Shown: positions 1-9,600, counted from the first letter of the stretch. The stretch is DNA of 48,980 bases from Oscillospiraceae bacterium (GCA_017545185.1 JAFWQJ010000050.1:1-48980); one strand, 5' to 3'. A program made the numbers and translations. The notes: generated from the letters alone by a model not told the origin.

Positions 1-258
1 CGCGGGGCGCGATTTCGGGGGTGACAACCCAGGGGGACAGGGGGATGCGCTCCTTCGTCGCTTATTCCCCCTATCCCCCTAGGTTTTCGCCCCCGAGCCC
101 CCGCTTTCCTGACCCCTTGACCCCCTTGGGGCGCACCGCATACCTTTTATCTGTTCGCTGCTTTCAGTTCTGCGTATCGTTTCGTTTACGCGCTGTGAAT
201 GGGGGCTTCTCCCGAATTGGCTCCCTGTGCTTATACGCGGTCATCTCCCGGGCGGCAT
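1..258. other. Non-coding stretch at window edge
   Basis: No convincing gene. The first 140 bases are rich in runs of G and C (GGGGG and CCCCC blocks), and the two short open frames here have no ribosome site and no recognisable protein. It could be the tail of an upstream intergenic region or of a decayed element; nothing further can be supported. Confidence 0.5.
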
Positions 259-421
259 TCACTATTCACTGAATTGGGATTACCGGTATGCTGTCGGCAG
301 GCTTCAGCATTGGGAGAAGTGAATCCAAAGAAGCCGCGATCAGCGGCGTGTACTGCGAAGGTTGGGAGTGCTTCGCCAACCGTCTCCGGAGGGAAACGGC
401 TGTCGGCCCTGCCGACCCCGC
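259..421 (-). repeat. Dispersed intergenic repeat, copy A
   Basis: Read on the minus strand this matches the elements at 18228-18354 and 48685-48800 in the same block order: GCGGGG, TTTCCCTCC, a CTCCCAA block, ACGCCGCT, a short hairpin, GCGGCTTCTTTGG, then CTCCCA. The hairpin here is GCCGC-GATCA-GCGGC (333-347). The minus-strand tail GTGAATAGTGA (259-269) is shared with copy B. No coding capacity is evident. It behaves like a small non-autonomous or structural repeat. Confidence 0.7.
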
Positions 422-422
422 C

Positions 423-451
423 TTGAAATGTTCATAATATCGTGGTATACT
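423..451 (+). promoter_or_regulatory. Promoter for the GNAT gene
   Basis: TTGAAA (423-428), a 17-base spacer and TATACT (446-451), about 35 bases before the ATG at 487. The ribosome site GAGGAGG lies at 473-479. It probably drives both 487-1251 and the flavoprotein gene that follows. Confidence 0.7.
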
Positions 452-486
452 ATGAGCTGAACAAAATAAACTGAGGAGGTGCCGAT

Positions 487-1251
487 ATGGCAGAGATTCA
501 GCTGAAACCGCTGGAACCTTCCGACCGGGAACAGTTTATCCGGGACAATCAGGAGGCGTTCCGGTACGGCGCACTGGAAGAATTCGGTCAGCGGGACGAT
601 CACTTTGAGGAGGAAGGCGAGATCATCTCCCGCAAAACGATCGAGCAGTCGATCGACGGCGGCAGGGCTTACCGCATTCTGCAGGACGGCAAGCCGGTCG
701 GCGGCACGGTCATCCGCACCGAATACGATCAAGGCGACTTGGAGCTGCTGTTCGTCTCCCCTGCCGTGCACAGCAAAGGCATCGGCTTGGCGGCATGGTG
801 CGCGCTTGAGGCGATGCATCCGGAGGTCACCGTCTGGGAAACCGTGACGCCGTATTTTGAAAAGCGCAATATCCATTTTTATGTGAACCGCTGCGGCTTT
901 CATATTGTCGAGTATTTCAACGAGCACCACTGTGATCCGCAGGATACAGACGGAGAGCTGTTCGAGATGTTCCGCTTTGAAAAGATCCTGCCCGGAACGC
1001 CGGAATCCCTGCAGGCACAGACCGCGCGCATCTCGCATTACGAAAACCTGATGCGGCAGGCGGAGACGCTGAATGCGGACGATCCCGCGCAGGGTGACGC
1101 GCTCCGTGCGCTGTCGGGCTACTACGGCAGCGATGCGTGGAAGCGCGATCTTGCCGCCGATGAAGCGGGGCTGCTCCCGCCGGAGCTGCTGCGCGGCGTG
1201 CTCTCCGAGGACGGGCTCTATGATCTGCTGGAACAGCACGATATGCTTTGA
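487..1251 (+). CDS. GNAT acetyltransferase with C-terminal DUF4298 domain
   Basis: 254 residues. The first ~155 residues look like a GCN5-type N-acetyltransferase: the strand around GTVIRTEYDQGDLELLFVSP and the following SKGIGLAAW correspond to the acetyl-CoA-binding region. Residues ~170-252 match the DUF4298 pattern, with the YYGSDAWKRDLAADEAGLLP stretch and a closing RGVLSEDGLYDLL. DUF4298 is usually a small separate protein, so this is a two-domain form. The substrate is unknown. The ATG has a GGAGG site 7-8 bases upstream and a clear promoter. The next gene follows within 30 bases on the same strand, suggesting co-transcription with the flavoprotein. The acetyltransferase assignment is fairly safe; the role of DUF4298 is unknown to me. 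Confidence 0.82.
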   Translation: MAEIQLKPLEPSDREQFIRDNQEAFRYGALEEFGQRDDHFEEEGEIISRKTIEQSIDGGRAYRILQDGKPVGGTVIRTEYDQGDLELLFVSPAVHSKGIGLAAWCALEAMHPEVTVWETVTPYFEKRNIHFYVNRCGFHIVEYFNEHHCDPQDTDGELFEMFRFEKILPGTPESLQAQTARISHYENLMRQAETLNADDPAQGDALRALSGYYGSDAWKRDLAADEAGLLPPELLRGVLSEDGLYDLLEQHDML

Positions 1252-1281
1252 AGCAAACAACATACAGAAAGGGTGTATACA

Positions 1282-2931
1282 ATGAACAGTTCAATCAACG
1301 AAACACAAATCACGGCACAGGAGCTTGCGGATTCCGTCTGCGAAAGCGGAACGATCACACACGGCCGCACGCTGGATTTTGACATTGTGGTCGTCGGCGC
1401 GGGCGCGGCAGGCGTACCGGCAGCGGGCTGGGCGGCAGAGCTCGGCGCAAAGACCGCGCTGCTGCAAAAGGAATCGAATGTCGTTTCGCAGGGCAACTGC
1501 GGCTCTGCGATCATCCGCTCCCGCTCAACGGAAGCGGGCATCGCAAAATGGATCCACCACACGAACAGCCTCTGTGCATGGCGCGCCGATACGAAGCAGC
1601 TGCGTGCTTATGCCGAGCACTCCGAGGAAGCGATGATCTGGTTTCTGAACCGCGCGGGTCTGACCGCGGAGACGGAATACGGCGACGGCAGCCGCGTGGA
1701 CAGCAACACCGAAAGCGCCAAGCTGCTGAACGACGGCGACAAGCTCTGCGCATTCCGCAGCACGAGCGGCGATTTCACGGGGCTGTGGCAGGATCGCGGC
1801 AACACCTACGATTACGGGGACGATCACTGTTATTTCTGGGCGCCGTGGATCGGGCCGAAGCCGCTGAACGTCGGTCATGCGCTGCGGAAGGTGCTGGATA
1901 ACGTGACGGCGAAATGCCCGAATCTGGAACTGTTCTTCTCGACGCCGGCCGTGCAGCTTGTGACCGAAAACGGCAGAGTGACCGGCGTCATCGGCAAGAG
2001 CAAAGACGGCAGCTATACGCTGTTCCGGGCGGCAAAGGCGGTCATCCTCGCGACGGGCGACTACACGAACAATCCGGCCATGGTCGCGCGCTGGTGCCCG
2101 GATATCGCGAAATTTGACAAAAAGCAGTTCGGCAAGACCGGCGACGGCCATATTCTCGCGGTCAGCGCGGGCGCACACATGGAGCCCGCAGGACATACCA
2201 AAATGATGCACGATTTCGATTCCGCGCTGATGTTCGAGGAGCCGTTCCTCTATCTGAACATGAACGGCGAACGCTTCACGAATGAATACACCGGCTTTGT
2301 GTATATGGGCAATCTGCTGCGCGATCAGCCGGCCTATAAGGGCAGTATGCTCGACGCGGATCATCCGGACGGCTCGAAGGGCTGGTACTGCACGGTATAC
2401 GACAGCAACTACATGGAATGGGATAAGGATTCCTTTGTGGACGGCCCCGTGCCGCCGTTCGTCATGGAGAAATTCATTCCCGGTGCGGTGGAGAACCCGC
2501 AGGGCGTGTTCAAAAATCTGATCGACCTGCACCGCTGCGATACGCTGGAAGAACTTGCCGCAGAGCTCGGTCTCCCCGCAGAGAACATGCTCGCATCCGT
2601 TGAACGCTACAATCAGCTCTGCGAACAGGGCTGCGATACCGATTTCGGCAAGCCTGCAAAGTATCTGCATCCGATCCGGAAGCCGCCGTTCTGGGGTGCG
2701 CGCAAGCATATCCGCGTTTCTGCGGGCGTTTCCGGCATCCGGATCAACGAACACGCACAGGCACTGGATGCGGACGGCAGGCCGATCCCGGGGCTCTACT
2801 GCGCGGGCAATCTCGGCGGGCCGTTCTTCGGCGGCGCGGATTATCCGTTCCATCAGACCGGACTGTCGCTCGGCCGCTGCTACACCTTCGGCATGATCGC
2901 TGCAAAGCACGCAGCGGGCGCGGCTTTCTGA
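1282..2931 (+). CDS. FAD-dependent oxidoreductase, fumarate reductase flavoprotein-like
   Basis: About 549 residues. Near the N-terminus FDIVVVGAGAAGVPAAGWAA is the dinucleotide-binding GxGxxG fold for FAD, and the C-terminus (GLYCAGNLGGPFFGG, then a conserved His-Gln-Thr-Gly) closes the FAD site as in the FAD_binding_2 family (fumarate reductases, ketosteroid dehydrogenases, 3-oxosteroid and urocanate reductase relatives). There is no N-terminal FMN-binding domain and no signal peptide, so it appears cytoplasmic and needs a separate electron donor. The start is taken at ATG 1282 because AGAAAGG at 1266-1272 is correctly spaced for it; the GTG at 1273 lies too close. It lies 30 bases downstream of the GNAT gene. 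The actual substrate cannot be told from sequence. Confidence 0.8.
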   Translation: MNSSINETQITAQELADSVCESGTITHGRTLDFDIVVVGAGAAGVPAAGWAAELGAKTALLQKESNVVSQGNCGSAIIRSRSTEAGIAKWIHHTNSLCAWRADTKQLRAYAEHSEEAMIWFLNRAGLTAETEYGDGSRVDSNTESAKLLNDGDKLCAFRSTSGDFTGLWQDRGNTYDYGDDHCYFWAPWIGPKPLNVGHALRKVLDNVTAKCPNLELFFSTPAVQLVTENGRVTGVIGKSKDGSYTLFRAAKAVILATGDYTNNPAMVARWCPDIAKFDKKQFGKTGDGHILAVSAGAHMEPAGHTKMMHDFDSALMFEEPFLYLNMNGERFTNEYTGFVYMGNLLRDQPAYKGSMLDADHPDGSKGWYCTVYDSNYMEWDKDSFVDGPVPPFVMEKFIPGAVENPQGVFKNLIDLHRCDTLEELAAELGLPAENMLASVERYNQLCEQGCDTDFGKPAKYLHPIRKPPFWGARKHIRVSAGVSGIRINEHAQALDADGRPIPGLYCAGNLGGPFFGGADYPFHQTGLSLGRCYTFGMIAAKHAAGAAF

Positions 2932-2970
2932 ACGGACTTCTCCCGATGCCGAAGCGCGGCAAAAATACAG

Positions 2971-3014
2971 AAAAAAAGGGACACTGACCGCACAAAGCCA
3001 GTGTCCCTTCTGTT
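2971..3014. terminator. Bidirectional terminator
   Basis: Stem AAGGGACACTG (2976-2986) pairs with CAGTGTCCCTT (2999-3009). On the minus strand it is followed by seven T residues; on the plus strand by CTGTTTTATT. It sits between two convergent genes, so it can end the flavoprotein transcript and that of the DUF3267 gene. Confidence 0.85.
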
Positions 3015-3677
3015 TTATTCTTCTTTCCCGCTTTCCGCTGCGCCGGCGTCCTCCCCTTTCAGGAACGCCAGACATCCGCATTCGCTCGGGTGATCGAGCA
3101 GCATGGCCTGTTTGCCGGTATACTTCCGGATCACCAGTGCGATCGTGAGGTCACCGCCCGCCAGCAGGATATTGACCAGCCCGATCGCCAGCAGCATGAC
3201 GTTTCCGACCGCGATCGCAATGAGTGACGGCAGCAGTCCGAGCACTGCGAACGGCATCAGCAGGCCGCGGTAATAGCTCTTGACGTCCATTGGCTCCTTA
3301 CAGTTGCAGTACGGTGTCAGCGATGACCACATCACGCCGAAGCGGATGCTCTTCCAGCCGTTTTTGCAGGAGGACACCCAGCCCAGCCCATGCAGAAACT
3401 CATGAACCGGAATGGAGATCAGCATCGCGAGCCAGAACACGATGCCTCTGAAATCGGAAAAGGCCGTTTCGCGCCTGATGACGTTCACCAGACCGTAAAG
3501 CAAGCCCAGCAGAATGCATATCGGCAGTGAGGTAACAAGCATCATGAGGTTTGCTTTCAGGATCGAGATTGTTGCATCCTCACGGACATAGCCCTGCTGT
3601 TCCAGCTCTGCCTGAATGCGCGCACATTCCGCCTTCCGCGCCTCTGCAGCGGTCTGTTTTTTTGTATCCTGTTCCAT
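3015..3677 (-). CDS. DUF3267 membrane zincin-like protein
   Basis: 220 residues. Hydrophobic segments flank the motif VHEFLHGLGW, an HExxH zinc-binding site of the gluzincin type in the DUF3267 family of putative membrane metallopeptidases. The first ~35 residues are charged and likely cytoplasmic; further membrane segments follow in the middle (LLMPFAVLGLLPSLIAIAV and MLLAIGLVNILLAGG). The ATG is preceded by AAGGAG. It lies 10 bases downstream of mntP on the same strand and is probably co-transcribed with it. Neither proteolytic activity nor a substrate is shown; family members are mostly uncharacterised. Confidence 0.75.
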   Translation of the reverse strand: MEQDTKKQTAAEARKAECARIQAELEQQGYVREDATISILKANLMMLVTSLPICILLGLLYGLVNVIRRETAFSDFRGIVFWLAMLISIPVHEFLHGLGWVSSCKNGWKSIRFGVMWSSLTPYCNCKEPMDVKSYYRGLLMPFAVLGLLPSLIAIAVGNVMLLAIGLVNILLAGGDLTIALVIRKYTGKQAMLLDHPSECGCLAFLKGEDAGAAESGKEE

Positions 3678-3687
3678 TTTCCGCTCC

Positions 3688-4275
3688 TTATCCGACCATG
3701 TGAGAGATAAAGATCTCCAGTCCGATGCCGATCAGCAGCAGGCCGCCGAGCACCGTTGCCTTCCCTGCCAGCTTCATGCCGAATTTCCGGCCGAGCTGGA
3801 TGCCCGCCATGCAGATCGCAAAGGTCACAGCTGCAATGATGAATGCCGCGCCCAGCGCGTGCGCGAGATCGTAATCCGCGATCGTAAAGCCGACCGACAG
3901 CGCGTCAATGGACGTCGCGATGCCCTGCAGCAGCAGTGCGCCGAGTCCCAGCGCCGCTGTGGTTTCCGTTTCCGGCGCCGACTTGCTGCGCAGTCCCTCG
4001 ATGACCATTTTGCCGCCGATCGCCGCAAGCAGGATCAGCGCGATCCACGGGATCATCTTTTCAAAGGCGCGGAAATGCTCCGCGACCGTGCGGACGCAGA
4101 ACCAGCCGAGCAGCGGCATCGCTGCCTGAAAGCCGGCGAATACGCCCGAGATCCGCGCCGCGCCGCTGCGCCGCATCTTCGGATCGTTCAGTCCGTTGGC
4201 CAGTGAAACCGTAAAGGCGTCCATGGCAAGTCCCGCGCCGAGCAGGATATTCGTCAGAAGAAATGCAATTGTCAT
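3688..4275 (-). CDS. mntP: Manganese efflux pump MntP
   Basis: 195 residues, the usual MntP (formerly YebN/DUF204) length, almost wholly hydrophobic with about six membrane helices. The two inverted repeats each carry the expected acidic motif: MDAFTVSLANG near the N-terminus and SIDALSVGF in the second half, where the Asp residues line the Mn2+ path. It exports Mn(II) from the cytoplasm. A consensus promoter lies just upstream (4321-4349). The leader is only ~45 bases, so there is no room for the yybP-ykoY manganese riboswitch that often precedes this family. The ribosome site (AAAGGG) is rather far, about 13 bases, from the ATG. The DUF3267 gene follows. Confidence 0.92.
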   Translation of the reverse strand: MTIAFLLTNILLGAGLAMDAFTVSLANGLNDPKMRRSGAARISGVFAGFQAAMPLLGWFCVRTVAEHFRAFEKMIPWIALILLAAIGGKMVIEGLRSKSAPETETTAALGLGALLLQGIATSIDALSVGFTIADYDLAHALGAAFIIAAVTFAICMAGIQLGRKFGMKLAGKATVLGGLLLIGIGLEIFISHMVG

Positions 4276-4320
4276 ATCAACGTAACAGCCCTTTCTCGTT
4301 TTTCATAAAATCGCCACGTT

Positions 4321-4349
4321 ATTATAACACAAACTGAAAGAAAACGCAA
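4321..4349 (-). promoter_or_regulatory. Promoter of mntP
   Basis: On the minus strand TTGCGT (4344-4349), a 17-base spacer and TATAAT (4321-4326). The -10 is perfect. Confidence 0.75.
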
Positions 4350-4440
4350 GCGATTCGCAGGATTTATCCGCTGACAGCAGCCCGCCGGGAAACGGACATG
4401 ATGCCCCGTACCCATAATATGCAGGAAAATGCCGGAAAAG

Positions 4441-4517
4441 CATAAAAAGTGAACAGCTGCGGCTTCGCCTTCGGCGGAAAAACATATCCGCCGGCAGAGA
4501 ATACCGCAGCTGTTCAC
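4441..4517 (-). terminator. Large nested terminator hairpin
   Basis: A perfect 14-bp inverted repeat, GTGAACAGCTGCGG (4449-4462) and CCGCAGCTGTTCAC (4504-4517), encloses a second perfect 7-bp hairpin, CGGCGGA (4472-4478) with TCCGCCG (4487-4493). On the minus strand it is followed by TTTTTATG. It lies 25 bases beyond the stop of the DUF3592-like gene. Confidence 0.8.
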
Positions 4518-4541
4518 GGTCAGCGTTCAGCTGCATTTCTG

Positions 4542-5042
4542 TCAGTGCTGCTGTGCGTCAGAATGTGACGCCGCGACCCGCGACCGGATCTCCTGAAAAA
4601 GCAGCGGGAAGCCCTTGTATCCGAAAACGAGCCCGAAAAAGAGAAAACCGATGATCCTGACAGGATCCGGACGGGTATCGGATGCAATGACAGCCTCCTT
4701 CAGATCCTCGGAGCACCGGATCGGGATGCTTTCTCCCTCCTCCAGCGTTCCGGAGACATTGTCTTTCGAGAATGTCAGCGGCGTACCGTCTGCACCGTCG
4801 TACCGGATGACGATGTCGCTGTAATATTTTCTGCGGCTTTTGCTTTTGCCTTTGGTGCTGTGATGCTTTGCACTGATGACCGTCCCGCTCATTGAGACCG
4901 GACAGCGCTTGTCATTCTGCTTCGGTTTTACGTATGCATTGACTGATAAAAACACAAACAGCAGTGCGATCAGGCATACGATGATGCATCCGATCAGATA
5001 GGAAAGAGGCTGCCGCTCTGATTCTTGCTTTTTGATTTCCGT
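4542..5042 (-). CDS. DUF3592-like membrane protein, apparent ACG start
   Basis: About 166 residues if started at 5042. Residues ~12-32 form a membrane helix (SYLIGCIIVCLIALLFVFLS), followed by a soluble beta-rich part (TVISAKHHSTKGKS, YYSDIVIRYDGADGTPLTF) and a second hydrophobic stretch near the C-terminus (IIGFLFFGLVFGYKGFPLLF). This is the DUF3592 architecture; the function is unknown. Start problem: a strong AGGAGG lies at 5050-5055 and, at ideal spacing, the in-frame codon at 5042 is ACG. There is no ATG, GTG or TTG between the upstream in-frame stop and the GTG at 4955, which has no ribosome site and would delete the helix. The gene either uses ACG or has lost its start by a T-to-C change. 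Confidence 0.6.
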   Translation of the reverse strand, partial: TEIKKQESERQPLSYLIGCIIVCLIALLFVFLSVNAYVKPKQNDKRCPVSMSGTVISAKHHSTKGKSKSRRKYYSDIVIRYDGADGTPLTFSKDNVSGTLEEGESIPIRCSEDLKEAVIASDTRPDPVRIIGFLFFGLVFGYKGFPLLFQEIRSRVAASHSDAQQH

Positions 5043-5146
5043 AAGAAGCCCTCCTTTTTGTCAGTTGTTGTCATTATAACATATTATGTAGTAAAAAGCA
5101 AGGTGCGCGCAGTATTTTCATGCAGCAACCAGCCTGCCGGCGAACT

Positions 5147-5869
5147 TCAGGAATCGCCCGCGGGGGCTGCCCCGCGCAGGATATATGCGGCGTATGCGAG
5201 GTAGATCACGCAGACCGGAATGAAGAACCACATATGCTCCGGTTCCGTACTGCCGATGAAGCTCAGCGAATTGTGCAGGATATGCAGCAGCACACCGGGA
5301 AGCAGGCTTTTGCCGGTCACCAGCAGCGCACCGCTGCAGATGCCGAAGCAGCATGCAAATCCGACCTGCATCAGCGTATCCCCGACCGGTGCGCCGTAGG
5401 CGATGTTCACAAGATGCCCGATGCCGAAGCTCAGTGCCGCGATCCAGAAGGCGCGGCGCTCGTTCTCTTTTGCGATCGCATGATACAGGATGCTCCGGAG
5501 GATCAGCTCCTCAAGGAAGGGGCCGAACACGCCGATCGCGAGCACGCCGAGCAGATTGGCTGCCGCGCTCTGTTCCCGCAGGCCGAAGCCCGACCAGATA
5601 TTGACCGTCGCAGCGATCAGCGGCGGGATCAGATACAGAGCGCGTTTCATATCCCCGCGGAACCGGCAAAGCCCGAAATGCTCCGCAAGCCCGTTCTTCC
5701 GGATAAACAGCAGCAGCACCGCGCAGATCACCAGTCCGGCAGCGATCTGCAGGGCGTAATTGATCACCGGATCTTCTGTCTGGATGCCCGCCGAGCCGAA
5801 CCCGACCACATAGATCACGATCCAGATGACCGCAAACAGTACCGGCTTATTCTCATAAAGCTTCTTCAT
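5147..5869 (-). CDS. CPBP family intramembrane metalloprotease
   Basis: 240 residues with about six to seven membrane helices. The Abi/CAAX (CPBP) motifs are present in order: EELILRSILYH (the EExxxR motif), GIGHLVN and LLHILHNSL, giving the Glu and His residues of the intramembrane active site. Family members cleave prenylated proteins in eukaryotes; in bacteria many are linked to bacteriocin immunity or have unknown substrates. The ATG follows AAAGGAG. It overlaps the end of the tetR-family gene by 17 bases on the same strand, so the two are translated from one message and the regulator probably controls it. Confidence 0.85.
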   Translation of the reverse strand: MKKLYENKPVLFAVIWIVIYVVGFGSAGIQTEDPVINYALQIAAGLVICAVLLLFIRKNGLAEHFGLCRFRGDMKRALYLIPPLIAATVNIWSGFGLREQSAAANLLGVLAIGVFGPFLEELILRSILYHAIAKENERRAFWIAALSFGIGHLVNIAYGAPVGDTLMQVGFACCFGICSGALLVTGKSLLPGVLLHILHNSLSFIGSTEPEHMWFFIPVCVIYLAYAAYILRGAAPAGDS

Positions 5870-6437
5870 GTTCTTCTCCTTTCACGGCGGCGACTGCACC
5901 GAACAGGCTGCGGGTCAACAGCCTTTCGCAGTATGCCGCATCATACTGCATCGCATTGTTTGCAAGCAGACAGGCACAGCCGTGCACGGTCATGAACAGC
6001 TGCGCAAAGACCGCCTCTGCCTGTTTCGGCGTCAGCTTTGCCTCCGCCGCGACCGCTTCCAGCAGCGGGGCATTCTCCGGTGCGGCGGTCAGCGCGGCAA
6101 GCGGCGTATCCGGCAGCATCCCCGACTGGAACAGGAACCGGAACAGATCGCACTCCTCCGCGGCAAAACGGATATACCGCAGGCCGATGCAGAGCAGCCG
6201 GTTCTCCCCTTCTGCGGGCGGCTGCATCAGGAATGCGGTGTGGAACGCATCAGCCTGCACAAAGACCGCGGCCTTCAGCGCCTCTGCGGTATGATAATGG
6301 TACATGACCGGCTGTGTCGAGCAGCCGAGCTTTTTGGCGACGCTCCGGATATTGAGCGCCTCAAAGCCGGATTCCCGCACAAGCTGAAAGCCGGCCTCCG
6401 CGATCATCTCCGCGGTGATCTTTGCCTTCGGCGGCAT
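5853..6437 (-). CDS. TetR/AcrR family transcriptional regulator
   Basis: 194 residues. The N-terminal ~60 residues form the TetR helix-turn-helix (ITAEMIAEAGFQLVRESG, then IRSVAKKLGCSTQPVMYHY). The remainder is the all-helical ligand and dimer domain. Three ATG codons occur in a row (6443, 6440, 6437); only the third has correct spacing (7 bases) from AGGAGG, so 6437 is chosen. The promoter is fully consensus, and a 28-bp near-palindrome (6452-6479) overlies its -10 and start point, which suggests autorepression. The downstream partner is the CPBP protease; the ABC transporter is divergent and may also respond. The ligand is unknown. Confidence 0.88.
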   Translation of the reverse strand: MPPKAKITAEMIAEAGFQLVRESGFEALNIRSVAKKLGCSTQPVMYHYHTAEALKAAVFVQADAFHTAFLMQPPAEGENRLLCIGLRYIRFAAEECDLFRFLFQSGMLPDTPLAALTAAPENAPLLEAVAAEAKLTPKQAEAVFAQLFMTVHGCACLLANNAMQYDAAYCERLLTRSLFGAVAAVKGEEHEEAL

Positions 6438-6451
6438 CATCATCCCTCCTT

Positions 6452-6506
6452 ATAACGAATGTTATATAACACTTGTTATTATACATATCACAGCGTATTT
6501 TGTCAA
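6452..6506 (-). promoter_or_regulatory. TetR-gene promoter with palindromic operator
   Basis: TTGACA (6501-6506), a 17-base spacer and TATAAT (6478-6483) on the minus strand. Overlapping the -10 and extending downstream, 6452-6479 reads as a 28-bp palindrome with 24 of 28 positions symmetric and the centre GTTATATAAC. Its place over the transcription start is typical of a TetR-type autoregulated operator. Confidence 0.8.
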
Positions 6507-6680
6507 GAGCCGACAGATACGATTCGGAAGAATGCACAAAAAGAGAATTGTAAAACTATACGGATGCACAAAACGCCGAAATCTCTTTCGTATCACAGAA
6601 CATACACATTTTTATGATATACTCCCCACATATTTCGGTACGGGATGCCGGAATATCAATCTTTGAAAGGTCGTGATACT

Positions 6681-9600
6681 TTGCTCGGACTGAAAGGGAT
6701 TACCAAGGATTATCTCTCCGGAGATACCGCGGTGCACGCACTCAGAGGGATCGACATCCAGTTCCGTCAAAACGAATTTGTCGCGGTGCTGGGACCTTCC
6801 GGCTGCGGCAAGACCACGCTGCTGAACATCATCGGCGGTCTTGACCGTTACACGGAGGGCGACCTGACCATTGCGGACAAATCGACCAAAGAATACAAGG
6901 ACAGAGACTGGGATCATTACCGGAACCATACGATCGGATTTGTCTTTCAGACCTATAACCTGATCCCGCACCAGACCGTGCTCTCCAATGTGGAGCTCGC
7001 ACTGACGCTCTCGGGTATTTCCAAGACGGAACGCCGCGAGCGCGCCGTCAAAATGCTGGAGCGCGTCGGACTGGGCGACCAGCTCAAAAAGAAGCCGAAC
7101 CAGATGTCCGGCGGTCAGATGCAGCGCGTCGCGATCGCGCGTGCGCTCATCAACGATCCGGAGATCCTGCTCGCCGACGAGCCGACCGGCGCACTCGATA
7201 CCGAGACCAGCGTGCAGATCATGGATCTGCTGAAGGAGATCGCGAAAGACAGACTGGTCATCATGGTCACGCACAACCCCGACCTTGCAGAGCAGTATGC
7301 AACGCGCATCATCCGTCTGCTGGACGGCAAGGTGCAGAGCGACTCGAAGCCCTATTCCGAAAAGCAGGCAGAGGCCGACCGCAAAAAGGCGCTGAAAAAG
7401 AAGGAAAAGGAAGAAGCCGCCGCCGCGAAAAAGAGCAAAAAAGTCTCCATGAGCAGCGGCACGGCACTGTCGCTTTCGCTGAACAATCTGCTGACGAAAA
7501 AGGGCAGAACGATCCTGACGGCGTTCGCGGGCAGCATCGGCATCATCGGCATCGCGCTGATCCTGTCGCTCTCGGACGGCTTCCAGACCTTTATCAATAC
7601 CGTGCAGGAAAACACGCTTTCCTCGTATCCGCTGACGATCATGTCGCGGGCGGTCGATCTGACGAGCCTGATCGAGAATGTGACGGGGCAGGCGGAGCAT
7701 ACCGACCAGCACCCGCTTGACAAGGTCTATTCTACCGGACAGGAAGCGAAAATGCTCAACACGATGATGTCCGAGGTCAAGCAGAACGATATGGCAGGCT
7801 TCAAAAAGTATATTGAAGATCATGCCGACGAGCTGGACAAATACAACATCGCGTATAACTATAACATTCAGCCGCAGGTGTTCATGGCGGATACCAGCGA
7901 AAAGGTCACGCCGGTCAACCCGAATCCGCTGCTCGATGCCTACTATCAGGCACTCGGCTACGATATGGGCAACATGTCGTCATCCTACGCGGAGCTGATG
8001 CAGACGAGCACGAACAGCATGGATATCTGGACGCTGCTCTACGGCGACCGTGCGCTGCTCGATCAGCAGTATGATGTCATCAGCGGTCACTGGCCGGAGA
8101 ACATGAACGAGGTCATCCTCGTGGTCGATGAGTACAACGAGATCAACGGCATGACGCTCTACGGTCTCGGCCTGCGCGACCCGTCCGAGATCTCGGAGAT
8201 GATGACGCAGATCATGGAAGGCGAGCAGATCAAAGAGGAATACGCAAGCTATCACTATAAAGACCTCATGAATATGCAGTTCAGCGTCATCCTCAATACG
8301 GATTACTACGAATTTGACAAGGCCGCGAACTGCTGGAAGGACCGCACCCGCGATGACGAATATATGGCGAAGAAGGTCGATGACGGCGTGCAGGTGCATA
8401 TCTCCGGTATCGTCCGCAAGAAAGAGGGCGCCGTCAGCGGTGCGCTGATGCCCGGAACGATCTGCTATACGCAGGAGCTGGTCGATTATCTGCTTGACGA
8501 GATCGCCGATACCGAGATCGTCAAGGCACAGCAGGACGACCCGGATACCGACGTTTTCACCGGCTATGAGTTCGAGGCTCACGACGATGTGACCATTGAC
8601 GATGTGTACGAATATCTCGACAATCTGAGCGAGGCGGAATTTGCGCAGCTGCAGATGATGTTCTCCAATATGTACGGCAATTCGATCAAGCCGGAGGATG
8701 TGATCGGCAGCCTCAATTCCATGAGCGACGAGGAGCTGGTCGAGGCCGTTGCGCCGTCCGTCATGGGCGACGTCAAACTGGAGGACGCAAAGGCATTCGC
8801 CGCGACCGAACAGGGTCAGGGCGCACTCATGATGATGCTCGCGGAGCAGGCCGGCACCGACCCCGATCCCGCAATGCTCGCAGACCTTGACGATGACACG
8901 CTGCTGACACTCTATACAGAGATCGTCAAGTCGCAGCTGACCGCCGACGTCCTGCGCGAGAAGATCGCGAACATGAGTGAGGAGGAGGTCACGAAGCTGA
9001 CCGAATCGCTCAATCCCGCAAAGGACAGAGAGAGCATGAAGGCCGCGCTCAAGACGATGGACGAGGAAATGCTGCTCAAGGTATTCCGGGAGCAGATCCT
9101 TGCGCAGAACACCGACAACACCTACGAGGGCAATCTGCAGAAGCTCGGCCTGCGCGACCCCGACAGCCCGTTTGCGATCCAGATCTACTCCGAAAGCTTT
9201 GCGGCAAAGGAGGAGTTCGAGGACTTCATCAAGGGCTACAACGACAGCCAGAAGGATGATGACGGCAAGATCGAATACACCGACTATATCGGCATTCTGC
9301 TGAGATCGGTCACGAAGATCATCAACATGGTCTCCTATGTGCTGATCGGCTTTGTTTCGATCTCGCTGGTCGTGTCGTCCATTATGATCGGCATTATCAC
9401 GTATATCTCGGTGCTGGAGCGCACAAAGGAGATCGGTATTCTCCGTTCGATCGGCGCCTCCAAGCGCGATGTCAGCCGCGTGTTCAATGCGGAGACGTTC
9501 ATCATCGGACTGGTCGCCGGACTGATCGGCGTGGCGGTCACGGTGCTGCTGGATATCCCGATCAATATGATCATCGAGAAGGTCTCCGGCGCGGCGCATG

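Noticed and set aside
21-426. Two overlapping short open frames at the window start
   Set aside because: No ribosome sites, unusual Pro/Ser/Arg composition, and one overlaps repeat copy A.
4276-4326. yybP-ykoY manganese riboswitch before mntP
   Set aside because: The leader between -10 and start codon is about 45 bases, too short for the riboswitch, and has no terminator.
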